From positions 186,001 to 250,000 of the forward strand of contig JAQJZZ010000010.1 of NCBI GenBank assembly GCA_030077755.1: a stretch of 64,000 nt of DNA, in the 5' to 3' direction. Source of the DNA: Filosporella fistucella (taxonomy: Eukaryota > Ascomycota > Leotiomycetes > Helotiales). Of this stretch, positions 46,592 to 58,130 are shown piece by piece. The notes below the pieces were generated by a model. The model was not told where the DNA came from and ran no database searches. It saw nothing but the letters and a program-made list of their open reading frames with translations. Both the position numbers and the translations under genes were made by a program. Every line of letters starts with the position of its first letter. Position 1 is the first letter of the stretch.

Positions 46592-49360
46592 ATGGTTAAA
46601 GCGCTGGCTGCGGTTGGTTTAGCGAGCAACATCGTGCAATTCGTGGATTTTAGGACGAAGTTACTCTCAAACGGCAGAGAGCTCTATAAATCCACAAAGG
46701 GTGTCTTGCAAGAAAATATTAAGCTTAGGAGAATTATAGAGAGCATTAAATTAACCTCCCAGAGCATTGTCAACAATGCTACCGACGTTAACGTTACGGC
46801 ACTTCGAGAAATTGCTAGAGCTTGTATGACGCTGGCCAATGAACTTCTTGCTATATTACTTAGCCTCAGGATCGATAACTCGAAGAATCGATAGCTGGAG
46901 ATCATTAAGAAGTCTTTAAAAAGCTTCCGTTTTAATGCACGCGTGAAGCGGATCTACGGGCAATTATGCACGCTCCGCGACCAAGTTTGCTTCCAACTGG
47001 TTGGCCTACTAAGGTGAATGTCTCATATAAATTATATTTTAACTAATAAAACTTTACGTATAACGATAGACATATAACCTTTTTACTAGCGATCCACGAG
47101 TTCTTGGATGCTATAAAGACTATTAGGACCGAAACGCAAGATAAGTTAAATGCCATAAGAACTGGAATATGAGATATTATACGCCTCCACGAGTGGGAGC
47201 AAGGTGACAATAATGCTTTTAATAGGCTTTCAAGATCATTGTCAGACATTATTAAGCGAGCACGAATAATAAAAAATATATATAAAGTTCTTAAAAGTTT
47301 ATATTTTAAGCATATTAAAGAGCGTTAATTTAAAATAAAAGTCGCTTACTCCCAAACCTTTAAATGGATCTTTAACGACTATGGCAATCATCCCTTTATA
47401 TAATGGCTCCGTTACTCGAGTAACATCTTTTAGGTCGCAGGAAAAGCTGGATCGGGCAAGTCTACCCTTATGAAGTATCTTTATGGTCATTATCGCCTAT
47501 GACCCTTGCTTTGATTATAGGCCAAAGGAAAAGAAATCCTTATTATAAGCCACTTCTTTTAGATAGCCGGTATGGCAATGCAAAAATCACAGGAAGGTCT
47601 CCTTAAGACTTTGCTATTTCAAATTTTGACTTATTATCCTAAAATCATCCCGATAATAAGTCCCAGTCGCTAGAACGCCGATGACATAGTTAGCAGTTTT
47701 CCTTCACTTAAGCCTTAGTCACTAACCGAACTCTATGATTCCCTTAAGAGTGCCGTAAGGCCGGGCCAACTTCCAGTTAAATTATGCCTTTTTATTAACG
47801 GCTTAAATAAATATAATAGCGAATACTCTAAGATAATTCGGATTTTATAAGCTATGGCCAAGTCCCCACATATTATAATATGCGTCTCTAGTTAACCTTG
47901 CACTATTTTTATTTACGCTTTTAATGGAAGCAAGTGGCAGTTATACCTTTAAAGCTTGACCCGAGATGACATTCGGCGGTATATTAATAATGTCTTTAAG
48001 GAGAATCCAAGCTTTAAACACCTTAAGGCCCGGGAAACGATTAATTCGGAAATTCTTATATAAAAAATTATCTTTAAGGCGGAGGGTATATTTTTATGGG
48101 TATATCTTATCGCCCGCTCTTTGCTATAAGGATTAACCAACCGAGACGATATGTCTATTCTCGAGAGGCGCATCGACTAGCTTCCTAGATAGTTAAATAC
48201 GTATTTTAAACACATGCTAAATATAATTAAAGATGTCTATTAGCAGCAGATAGCCCAGACTTTCCTAATAATGGCCAATGCAAGTATAACGTTACCGCTT
48301 ATAGCACTTTATTTTATGGATCTAGAATGTAAGGGGCATAACTATTCTCTTAAACGAGGCATCGCAAAAATCTTAAACGGAGAGCTCGAAAATATGGTAA
48401 AAACGAAGTCATGATAGCTAAATGCTCATTTTAAGGATCTAATCGAGGTTATTACTAATCCAAAAGAACCACTTTTTATTAGACATAAAGTTACCTTTCT
48501 TCATCGCATAATAATGGATTTCTTATAATAAAGAGAGATTAAAAGACTCATATCAACTCGCTCGGGATTTGCCTTTAACCCAAATCTATTATTATGCCGA
48601 GCATATCTTGCCTAAGTAAAGGCATTGCTAGCCATATGTGAGTTAAAAGAGCTAATCCTTTAAAATCTCATTTTAGGCGTCATATACTATGAGCATAAAC
48701 TGGAGGTCCTTAATGGGATGGTAGACTCTAATGCTCTTAATGAGCTAGAAAAAACTCTAGCCACGCTTAGCCAATAAATGCAATTTTCTTAGGACGACTT
48801 TATCCCTAAAGACAATTTTAATAGTATTCTTAGTCTCGCCGTACGATCTGGCCTCGAACTCTATATAGGCTTAAAAGTCTAGGCTTCTCAGGGAACCTTA
48901 GAAGCCGCCATTGCTACTCCGCTTCTACATCATGGACTCCAGGAGTCTTTTCATATTCGCAAGGAGTCAGGTTTCAAACCTTAATTCACATCCGAATTGG
49001 ACATATCGATAATTCTTCTGCTATTAAAGCATATTGCTAATCCACGGGCACACTAGGAATGGTTTCTCTATCGAGGTTTAGGCTTTCGCCCCGGTCCCAA
49101 CGAATGGGAGCTAGGCCGTCACTTGGATATGAGCCATCACTTTTCTAAAAAAATCAATCTATCCAATGCTTATAATGCTTGCGAACTATTAATAAGCCAT
49201 AATGGAGGAGCGATCTTGGACTTTGACGAAAATGTGGCCGCATTTCGGGAGAAATTCACTTCCGAGGAAGCGGAGCGACTAATACAGCTTATGGGAGAAG
49301 GAAAAAAAATAACACCGCAAAATGAAACGTTTCGTGTGAGGAAATACTATATGCCCTAGT
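46592..49360 (+). pseudogene. Decayed NACHT-type NLR (STAND) gene
   Basis: The left end is an intact 100-codon frame, MVKALAAVGLASNIVQFVDF, the usual start of fungal NLR N-terminal (HeLo-like/SesB-type) domains. After a TAG at about 46892-46894 the homology continues through many stops. Recognisable are IKERxFKIKVAYSQTFKWIF and the P-loop VAGKAGSGKSTLMKYLYGH at about 47432-47489, followed by MQKSQEGLLKTLLFQILTYY. The last 78 codons (49123-49359; FREKFTSEEAERLIQL) are open. Stops often sit where the family has Gln or Trp (FIxWLRY with TAA; NIFxVAGKAG with TAG), as expected from C-to-T and G-to-A changes. The whole stretch is A/T-shifted. Function lost; such proteins act in fungal non-self recognition. 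Confidence 0.8.
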
Positions 49361-50062
49361 GGGATGTGAGGAGATTCTTTTATCGAAATTATTAATTTAC
49401 TTCTCATAGGATTTAACTTTTCGAGATAAGTGAGAAGAAGATAAAAGAGATATTAAACTTGGGAAAGTAATGGCGTTTTATTTATCGGGATTACTCCGAT
49501 AAAATGTGAGGTTGAATTACTAGTTAAGGAGCTAATGGCAAAAGGGATTCAAAAATCTGCTCTGGCTAAAACCCTATAATAAGATAGAAATGGGCTCCCC
49601 GGAAATTTTTTATTAGGCAATTGTAAGCGGTGCATAGAGAGAGCTCGAAATTGGGCTTAGTACTTAGGATGCCCAGGCTCTACTCAGGCTCGGCTCAAGC
49701 ATACTCATCCTCAGCTCAGATTGAAGCGGCAATTGCTCACGTTCGCAGACTATAACGGAATTAGCGAGATGGAAAATTAATCCTGAGTATATAGGTACCC
49801 CATCCATGGCAAGACAAGTGCTTCTTGCTTGCATCAGCGCTAGAACCAAGTCGATGGGACGACACTTATTAGTCCATCAAACGAAGTCCTATTTCATAAA
49901 AGAAATGCATGGTACCTTATTTAGTTTATTTGTTTTAGGATAGCTCAACTTCGAAACTTCATGACTTAAAAAACAACCAATTTCCCACTCTCTCACACAT
50001 CTTTCCATCTCACCCATTTTCCTGTTGCCATAGAGCCGAAATTTACCATAATCTTTGCGAAG
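49361..50062. other. Intergenic, A/T-leaning
   Basis: Tail of the NLR relic and unrelated spacer. Short broken frames only. Confidence 0.35.
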
Positions 50063-50481
50063 ATGAAGTCAACTACCCTTTCCTCCGCTTGTTCATTGCT
50101 TTTTGGTCATGTCCTTGCATCACAATTCCTTGAGGGTAGAGCAGCTTGCAATGCGGTACGTTTCATGTCCTGGTACACTGAATGCCGCGAGAATGTACAT
50201 GGCTAACTTTTGAAAAGAACAATTGTGCTCGTGCAGTGACAGGAATGGCAGCAGATAATCGAATCCCGGCTTCCAAGCGTTCCACCGATTGTTCATCCAT
50301 CTCCCATCATCGTGGTACGTATTTCTTTCAATTATCAAACACAGGGTTGAGAATGACGGTCCGAAAGTCAGCGAAACTCCATATTCTTAAGCGGGTGTCG
50401 ACTAGTAGTTTGTTGAATAGGGTGAAGCTAGTTAGGATGCCCATTATTTGGAGGTTCGTTGTTCCATTATTTGACTATTAG
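50063..50481 (+). CDS. Small secreted cysteine-containing protein, 3' end doubtful
   Basis: Exon 1, 50063-50155, encodes a signal peptide (MKSTTLSSACSLLFGHVLAS) and GRAACNA. The intron 50156-50217 has a GTACGT donor and GCTAAC branch. Exon 2 from 50218 continues NNCARAVTGMAADNRIPASK then RSTDCSS. The pattern CNA-NNCARAVTG...DCSS is a common start of small secreted fungal proteins. Beyond DCSS the frame runs to 50481 without familiar sequence, and a GTACGT at 50315 suggests a further donor with no plausible acceptor. The gene may be truncated or mis-spliced. Possible effector or wall-associated protein (inference). Confidence 0.5.
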
Positions 50482-51142
50482 GTGTAAACAACTGAGAATG
50501 TTGATGCTGCCTTCTAGGACTTGGGGAGCTTTCAATTTGCCGCAATAAGGTAATTTAAGACTTCGAAGTCTTGTATGTTAGGTACTTGGCGTTGAACACA
50601 GGAAACGATCTGAGTATCATTGGATAAAAGGAGACATTCAATATAGAATTTTGCTTTATCTCTTGATCAACAGGATGTGGGAACATCGACGGAAACGGAG
50701 GCCACTCTTTGAAAAGAATGAATTTACAAGCTTTGAAACAAAGAAAGTACACTTTAAACTTGGAAGATAAAAAGATGCGGCTTTAAGATGAAGAGGTACC
50801 AACTGAGACATTTATAAATGAAGACTCAATGACCCATTGGCCCCAACAAAATCTTATGAATGAATCAATATAAGAACAGATACTCCATTTGACTTCAACT
50901 TCCCCAATCTAACTCATGTCAAGTCACAACAATAACATTGAAGCAAAGGTTTTCGTGATTATTCGCTCTCACTATTCTTAATCTCACATCTTCTGCCTTT
51001 TCCTTGACTTTCTGTCCTCTTCATCCTCCGCCGGCCTTGCCACATCTTTGCGAGTATTTCGTTTATTCCTTAGTATCATACCTGAGGGTATTTTGGATAC
51101 TAATCGAATTTTCAATCAACTCAGCCCGTTTCGATCTCACAG
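50482..51142. other. Intergenic
   Basis: No supported gene; 3' flank of the Nudix gene on the other strand. Confidence 0.4.
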
Positions 51143-52183
51143 TCAGGAGCCCATACCTCCTGCATCGGCACTGACAACGTTTCCGCGGTCATCAAGAAGG
51201 CCTGCCCGCTTTAAACTTTCATATAGCGCCCAAGCAACCATCGTCTTCGCATCTCTTGTCGCTAGCTTCCATAGATCCTCATATGGAATCAGCTTCAGCG
51301 TGATCATCTCCCCTTGCTTCTTGTCACCCGTCAACTTTTCTCTCAAAGCTTCAATCTCAAGTCTCTCCATTTCTTCTTCCCACAGAAATAGCGCAATGTA
51401 CTCATCCGATCCACCTGGACTCGGATACATTGCCGCTTTCAAGTTCTCTGAGCCTGGCGAGCCTTGAAGAGCCAACTCTGTCATGTCCACCAAGTGGTGA
51501 GCGTTGACTTTCAGACCCGTTTCCTCAAAAGCCTCTCTCATGGCTGCGGCCTTCCAGTCTCTAGTCTGATCATCAATCATACCGGCTGGAATCTCCAAGA
51601 AAGACAGGCTGCCAGTCGGAATGCGGGGCTGTTCCGTCATGATGACTAGTCGTTCGTCACTTGCATCTTTCGGTCGGAGTATCATAAGCATTGCTACACT
51701 TCCACCACGCATGAAGCTTACGCCAGGTAACTCCATCGGCCTTCCTTTGTTGCCTCTCTTGTTTTTGATAACGGCTTTGCATTTTAGGAAGCCAATTCGT
51801 GGTCCAAAGAAGTCAACTGATTGGATATGAATGCTTTCGAGGCTGTATGGATCATCGTAGAAAGGATGTCTCTTTGCGGGGTCATTTTCTTGTTTGTATT
51901 GTAGAGTAAGTGATGCTTTAAGATTCTGCACCCATTCAATAAAGGGTTCATGTCTCTCTAGAATTGACCTGTTGAACTTTGGATCTAGATCTCTTGCAAT
52001 GGTAACCTTAACGGGGGGACTGAAGTCGGGGAGATTAAAGGTCTCAAATACAGAATTGAATCCGGAATCTCCACTATCAGATAGAGGCTCTGCATTGAGA
52101 ATATCTATATTGTTTGATGGAGCCATATGGAGGTTTTGCGCAGGCGTTGAAAATACGTTGGACGTCAATTGGGAGAAGGGCAT
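51143..52183 (-). CDS. Nudix hydrolase (ADP-sugar diphosphatase-like)
   Basis: 346-residue protein. The Nudix signature lies at 201-224, GMIDDQTRDW then REAFEETGL. The helix carries the R-E-x2-E-E-x-G catalytic core at 216-223, with one extra residue before it as in the sugar-nucleotide subgroup (comparable to plant NUDX14; from memory). Upstream conserved blocks SVDFFGPRIGFLKCKAVIK and MRGGSVAMLMIL, and downstream MYPSPGGSDEYIALFLWEEE, fit this subgroup. Expected reaction: hydrolysis of an ADP-sugar to AMP and sugar phosphate using Mg2+. The start is at MPFSQLTSNV. A GTAAGT...CAG pair upstream (about 52243-52190) suggests an extra 5' exon or leader intron. Single coding exon otherwise. Confidence 0.83.
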   Translation of the reverse strand: MPFSQLTSNVFSTPAQNLHMAPSNNIDILNAEPLSDSGDSGFNSVFETFNLPDFSPPVKVTIARDLDPKFNRSILERHEPFIEWVQNLKASLTLQYKQENDPAKRHPFYDDPYSLESIHIQSVDFFGPRIGFLKCKAVIKNKRGNKGRPMELPGVSFMRGGSVAMLMILRPKDASDERLVIMTEQPRIPTGSLSFLEIPAGMIDDQTRDWKAAAMREAFEETGLKVNAHHLVDMTELALQGSPGSENLKAAMYPSPGGSDEYIALFLWEEEMERLEIEALREKLTGDKKQGEMITLKLIPYEDLWKLATRDAKTMVAWALYESLKRAGLLDDRGNVVSADAGGMGS

Positions 52184-52723
52184 CTGGAGCCCAAAGGAAG
52201 CGGAGGGATTCAGCTTTGACCGATTTCACAAGATTAGAAGTACTTACCGAGCGCTGCTACCGCATTGCTTACTATTGGATAATATTACGACTGAAAAGAA
52301 ATGGCTGGAACAGGGTGCAGTGGATGATTGGCGGCGAGGAACGGGCTGACCGCGCGATGGTGTTTCCACCCGGGCGAGATGTTTGAAAGACGCATGCAGA
52401 TTGCAGATAGGCGCACAGAGGCATTTGGAGCCTCTGGACCTACTCACCAATCCGCACCCTGCCCGCTGTTGGTATTTTTGATTGTTGCTGAAAATTCACC
52501 AACAAGGTCATGCCGAAAGACCAAAGTGGACATGTAATTCCCGCAGCCTGCTCAGAGATGCTTGCACCCCGGGATGACACCCTTAGCGATTTCTGCAGCA
52601 GTCCACGGCCTGGCCTACTCCTATTCCGGCATCATAGAGCTTCGTAGTCTTCCATAAAGTTGGTATTGTATCTTGCCCATCAACATTTGCTCCCCATATT
52701 GCCTCTACTTGCCGCACCACAAC
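52184..52723. promoter_or_regulatory. Divergent promoter between Nudix and HET genes
   Basis: 540 bases. A possible leader intron of the Nudix transcript lies at the left. No separate gene is recognised. Confidence 0.4.
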
Positions 52724-55472
52724 ATGGTCTGCAATGTGTGCAAAGACATGCTGGAGAAGCATACGAACTACCGATGGAAAGGAACCTACGACTTAGCATT
52801 TGATCACCACCTGAATGCGGAGAGTTTGGATGTGTCTGCCAAAGGGAATTGCTGTATCTGTCGTGTGCTTCTTTCTAAGCTCAACACCATTCGTCATGAC
52901 GTTGTTAATGAATCGCTGAGTAATACAACAGGAAAGAAAGAGGAAAGATTCTTTACGCAGGCGTCCCTATCGTACGATCGCCAATGGTCTGCTTACCGGC
53001 TTGATATCAAATTGAATAGACATTACCACTTGGAGCGTGTGGGAAGCTTCTTTCTGAGAGAACTTGGTGAGTCTGCCAATGCGTAGACTGTCCGGACACA
53101 AGCTAAGAGACATGATACAGCTGAACGAGACCTTACCCGCCCCATTGTATGTATTTTTAAGCTGTTGCTGCCTTCGCTCGAAATATCTGAGTACCGCGAG
53201 ACTCAAATTCCATGGGGCATCACCTCTTTCCTACTTCCCATGAGCCTTCACGAACGCACCAAAACATGCATATGCTTATCAATCTCTTGGGCAGTCGAAT
53301 AATACTTCATCTTACGCAAACGTGCAATTAGCGCGGGATTGGTTGATCGAATGCATGAACTCTCATCGGATGTGTAGGCATGTAAGTCCTGCCACGACTT
53401 GGTAGTGAGTGATTCTGATTCAAATTCTCTCCATTTAAATTGTCTGGAATGGGGATCATCGAGATATATTTACCAGTTTCAAATCAAGTTTTCTGGAATG
53501 TCGGGAAGTAGCAATGCTGATTTGGACATTGTAACCAGTCCGACACGCCTCGTAGACATGGGCCTCATCGCCACGGGTCGAATTAAGGTTGTCGAGCCAA
53601 GGAAATCATACGAGCCGATAACGGGAAGATATGTCACACTTAGCCACTGTTGGTATGTGATTCTGCATTCTGTCTAGCTTCTCATATTTCACAACCTGTC
53701 TGTTTACCCGTATGCAAGATTTACTAACCTCGTTGTACAGGGGAGACATAGAATTCTATCATCTGACCAAAGACTCCCTTGCACACTTCGAAGATGGAAT
53801 CGAAATTGATAAACTTCCGAAGACCTTTCAGCATGCGGTTGACTTCGCGTGTAGGCTGGGTGTTAGATATATCTGGATTGATTCTCTTTGTATCCTCCAA
53901 GACTCAACAAAGGACTGGTTGTATCAGTCTGCACAAATGGACCAGGTATACAACAACTCACTTTGCAACATATCCGCCACGGCAGCAAGCAATAGCTCCA
54001 AAGGCCTCTACGCAGACAGGGATAGCAAACAATATTGGATTGACGAAGTAGCTTTGAATACGGAAGGTGTACCAGGGCGTCCCAAGCCGAAAAAGAACAC
54101 ATCCTCATCTATCAAAGAGGTGGCTCTCAAACTCCAGAACGTCGACTTGACAAATGGCAATCAACCAAATGGTGTCCATATCAAACAGATGAGACAGGCC
54201 AACAAAAGCCAAGCCAAATCGCACTTGAAGGCTGTCGACGCTTCAAGGGTGGCCCCGAAATACACCATCCTGGATCTTGCTTTTTGGGAAACAAATGTGG
54301 ATCAAGCCCCAGTAAATCGAAGAGCTTGGGTCCTGCAAGAGCGCTTGCTTGCTCCGCGGGTTCTCCATTTCTGCCAAGATCAGATTGCCTGGGAGTGTTG
54401 GGAAAAGGATGCCATAGAAAGCCGTGCAGGTGGATTGCCACTTTTCCAACTCAAAGTTGGATCGATCGTGTCAGGAGGCAGATTAAAAGGCATGGTCCCA
54501 AGCTTGGATGGAAAGATGTTACGAAACGCAAGACTGAGTCATGGTAGACTCAAGAACGGTCAATTTACCGACATCGATGCACATATGGCGCTTGCCGTTC
54601 CTTCAGTATATTGCTTCGAGGTCTGGAAAAAGGTTGTGGAGACTTATTCCAAGGCACGCTTGACAAAGGCTACCGATAAACTCGTTGCTTTGGCTGGCAT
54701 TGCAAAAATAATGTCTAGGCGGATACTTAATGGTAGAGATGAGGACTACATAGCCGGGATGTGGCGCGACAACCTTGAGAGCCAGTTGCTATGGCGAGTG
54801 GACCCTGCGATCAGGAAATCAGATGGGGGTTTTGACTTTCACTCGGAGCGTCCAGGCATGGACGAGTATCGTGCCCCGAGTTTCTCCTGGGCAGCCATTG
54901 ACTCCGAGCGGGGTATCAATTGTGCTGATGTGACCGACTTCGGCAAGGACGCCAAAAATGACCTTTTCATAAAAATCGAGGCAGTTATTTTGAAGTATAA
55001 GACTGAAGATCGATTTGGAATGTTGAATATGGGTGGCTTTCTTGAAGTGAAAGGTGTTCTCAAGAGGGTCAACATAGTGGATTCTACGATGACATCTTCG
55101 CCACGCAGGGGATATACCAGATATCACTGGCAACTTGTGAGAGATGGCCGGGTTCTAACAGAGTCTTACAAAATGATATATCTGGACGCGCCTTCGAGCG
55201 ACCGCAGACATATTGTTGGTCCCAATCGTGGTGTATACTGCTTGCCAGTATGTCGCGATAGGTCAGCAGACCCAAAAGAGTTAATATGCCTTCTGTTACA
55301 GGCCGTGGGCGGTGTGCCTAATACTTTCAGGAGGATTGGCTTGACCAAGGTCTCTCGTTATCATCAAGAGCAACAGGATGAGATACTGAAGCTGTCTGAT
55401 TCCAAAGATGAAAACTCTATGGATTGTATTTGGGACGCACAGGCTGAGAGACATACTCTTCGGATTATTTGA
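52724..55472 (+). CDS. HET-domain protein
   Basis: Predicted 787-residue protein. Exons: 52724-53066, 53121-53146, 53295-53381, 53477-53652, 53741-55472; the phases join into one frame. An N-terminal Cys-rich segment (CNVCKDML; CCICRVLL) resembles a small zinc-binding region. Before the domain comes the usual LARDWLIECMNSHRMC helix. The HET domain starts at about residue 204: YVTLSHCWGD, created across the last intron. It continues RYIWIDSLCILQDSTKDW, YNNSLCNISATAA, and then RAWVLQERLLAPRVLHF. A Lys/Gln-rich insert of about 90 residues separates the last two blocks. The second intron (148 nt) and the fourth exon's acceptor (53476; an alternative in-phase AG follows at 53488) are the least certain. 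Such proteins mediate incompatibility cell death in some fungi. Confidence 0.83.
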
Positions 55473-55818
55473 GGGGTATTTGATGCTATGTGCAGAGATT
55501 TCATTGCAAAAAATGTCAAATTATCATACCCAAAATATCTATCGCTTCATTGTCGACTTTCTTTAGACTAGGCGGAAAGGAAGAAAAAGAAGATTCGACA
55601 CTTTTAATGAATTCACACGAAACAGAGAGATGTAGTGGGATTCATCTTGTCAACGACTTCATTTCAATCCTATACAATCTGGGAACCTGGTATCAAAACT
55701 CCAACATTCCCCGCCTTCATGAATTTTGCTGCCAATTTCGTATTAAATAATAAATCCCTTAATCGACACATCTCAGCTTCGTCAAGCCACGACTTTTATA
55801 TCACTCGCCTCACGACTT

Positions 55819-56178
55819 TCAGCCTTGGCTCTCTCCACAGCTCGCTGCGCAAAGAAAGCAATTGCCGGCTTTGCAAAATTCTGAGTAACAGGTTTTGGTG
55901 TATTTGGCGTATTCATCATCTTCTTGAGCAGGTGGTTTCGGGTTACCCCACGTCGCAAGCATATCCAGCTTTTCCGGTCTTCCTAATTTTTGAGCCCCAT
56001 GTTCCAGAAATGGTCGCAGTGGCTCTTTCATATACTTCCCACTCAAATATTCATCTGGGCTTGTATCGTAACTTCGGCGCCAGAAATCGACTTCTTGGAC
56101 ACCTGTACAATAGTCCCTTGGAAAATACCGGTAGATCTTTGTTGCTAGGGGAGTGAATACGACCGGAATGGCAGGCAT
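55819..56178 (-). CDS. Hypothetical protein, 119 residues
   Basis: Single ATG frame starting MPAIPVVFTPLATKIYRYFP and containing VDFWRRSYDTSPDEYLSGKY then LGRPEKLDMLATWGNPKPP. The Cys-containing end is FCKAGNCFLCAASCGE. Composition is protein-like. No signal peptide or domain is recognised; convergent with the HET gene. The 3' end may be an unspliced intron readthrough. Function unknown. Confidence 0.5.
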   Translation of the reverse strand: MPAIPVVFTPLATKIYRYFPRDYCTGVQEVDFWRRSYDTSPDEYLSGKYMKEPLRPFLEHGAQKLGRPEKLDMLATWGNPKPPAQEDDEYAKYTKTCYSEFCKAGNCFLCAASCGESQG

Positions 56179-56684
56179 GGTGGAGACTAGCGCGGATTAG
56201 CCGCAATGTAGAACTATATAAGGCTTCTAGCTATTCTCCTAGCAAAATCAATTAACAACTACGCACTATTAAGCATACCACTGTAACGCAAGTGAGTTGC
56301 TTCCTTATTCAACGATATTGTAACAATCTTTAAGGACCGGGCCAGACAACCATTACAGTGTTCTTCTCCACAACACAAAAGTCGTGAGCATAAGTGACGG
56401 TGCAGCAATGAAACTGCTCCTGTGGCTTGAGTTGTCAAGGGGAAATCGGGGGTGTTTCGGTGTAAGATAGATTGGCTGCGTTGACATTCGAATGATATTG
56501 CGTTGCTCTCATTATGCTTTGTTATCTGCCAAGTGACTGCCATCTTCTTGACCGGATTCCCATGCTTGAAGCCATTCAGACAACTTTCGGGGTGGTCCCG
56601 GCTTGTTAGGGTATTAATAGTGGAAGTCACAAAGCTTGTGAGGTGTGGGATCAGGGTCGTGGCCTAACTAGCTAACCTAATACT
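56179..56684. other. Intergenic
   Basis: Holds a minus-strand frame (56630-56259) without a true ATG at its left limit and without motifs; not supported as a gene. Confidence 0.35.
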
Positions 56685-57230
56685 TTAGATTTCCTCTATA
56701 CAGTTATATAGCGAGATATCTTTAACTTCCCATTCTTTCTGACCCTCAATGATGGTGGGGTCTGGCTTTAGGGTTTCTTGCCCGGGTAAGGGGTCTTTCG
56801 GATCCTTAAATAATAACTCCGGAGCAAAGACCTTATAGATATTTAAACCTTCTGGCAGCTTTAGCTAAAGGCTATGAATCGCCACCGGCGTAAAATCAAT
56901 TAGAAAGTTGGTAATAATGTTTATTTATTAATACGTAACCTTAAGAACCATTGACCAAGCCGGAAGCTTACGAACCAATGGGAAGGACCGTTTCGGATCA
57001 TAGCCAAAGTCGGTAACTCGTATTTCCATTCTTTCCTGGGCAGCTAGCATATTTGACTAGGCCAGCTCTAAGGCATATTTCATTCTCTTAGCCAAGGCTT
57101 TAGCATCATGATAATTAAGCTTTTCCAGAGGAGTAGCAGCTTTGGGAGTATTCCAGTCCTAACTATTTCTTGGTTCAACTCTATAAAGGAGCTGATACGG
57201 TGCCATTCCGATAAATGCATGTGGTATTCA
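56685..57230 (-). mobile_element. Relic of Ty3/gypsy-type retrotransposon pol (integrase C-terminus)
   Basis: Read on the minus strand: MAPYQLLYRVEPRN, DWNTPKAATPLEKLNYHDAK, ALAKRMKYALELA, SNMLAAQERMEIRV. After a degenerate middle come LKLPEGLNIYKVFAPELLFK and IIEGQKEWEVKDI. These are the conserved end of gypsy integrases and the start of their chromodomain-like tail. Several in-frame stops (TAG/TAA) and absent flanking LTRs show it is a dead fragment. No reverse transcriptase part is seen in the window. Confidence 0.75.
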
Positions 57231-57237
57231 ATACCGC

Positions 57238-58095
57238 CTACTCATCTTCAATAGCATCTACATACTCCGTCTTCACCAATGCCCCAACCTCACCCTCTGT
57301 CTTCCCTCCCCACGCCCGGAGGCAAGAAGGTCCCTCATAATCCCTCAACGTCTCATAAAACCTGGCCCCCTCACTCTCCAAAATCTCACACCTCTCTTCC
57401 ATCGTACTCGCCAGACAAACCCTACCTACATTCCCCCTTACGAGATTATCCATCTCCTGCATTCCACACATCGTCGTCTCGAACTCGAGAACCCAGAGGC
57501 ACCCGCCTTCCCCTTTGCCCTCGCCATCGCCTTCGGGCCATCCCACGCGTATCCAGCGTCTCTCCATCGCCGTAGGCGTTAGTTGTGTCCCGCCTTCGCC
57601 TTCTCACTGTGTGTAGGCGAGGTCGCTGTCGTCTTCGAGGCCGGAAATGAAGTCGAATCGGTCACGGCTGTCGAACCACCTCGCACCTGTAAACCACCTA
57701 CCGTGTTAGAAAATGCTCCCATCTTTTATTTTATTTTCTTTTCATTTCTTTCTTTCTTCCCATAGCCCCACAAGAGCAGTCGTATCACAATCCACTCCAT
57801 TCACGCACTCGAGATTCCATAACCAATATAAATCCACCACGCAACCAACCCGACTTACCTAACAACAACAACCCTCGACATAACGCATCCTCCCTCTCCT
57901 GATCCTCATCACGCCGCATCGACAACCTCGTCGTCGACAAACCCAGAAACTTAAAATCGACCGCTGTGGCGTTGGCGAGGACGATTAAGCCGCCGCGTGA
58001 CGGCCAGCCCCAGATAGCGACGGTTGAGAAACCGATTGCGAGGCGTCTTGTGGGAGGACGGCGGCGGGTTGTGGGGAGGGCAAAGATGTTGGTTG

Positions 58096-58130
<35 letters not shown>

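Noticed and set aside
50315..50344. Possible 30-nt intron (GTACGT...ACACAG) in the small secreted protein gene
   Set aside because: Below usual minimum intron length; frame is unchanged whether removed or not.
53200..53294. Alternative coding frame (KHAYAYQSLGQ) extending the third HET exon upstream
   Set aside because: A stop precedes it and no available donor/acceptor pair joins it in phase; the GGGCAG acceptor at 53294 fits the phase-0 donor at 53147.
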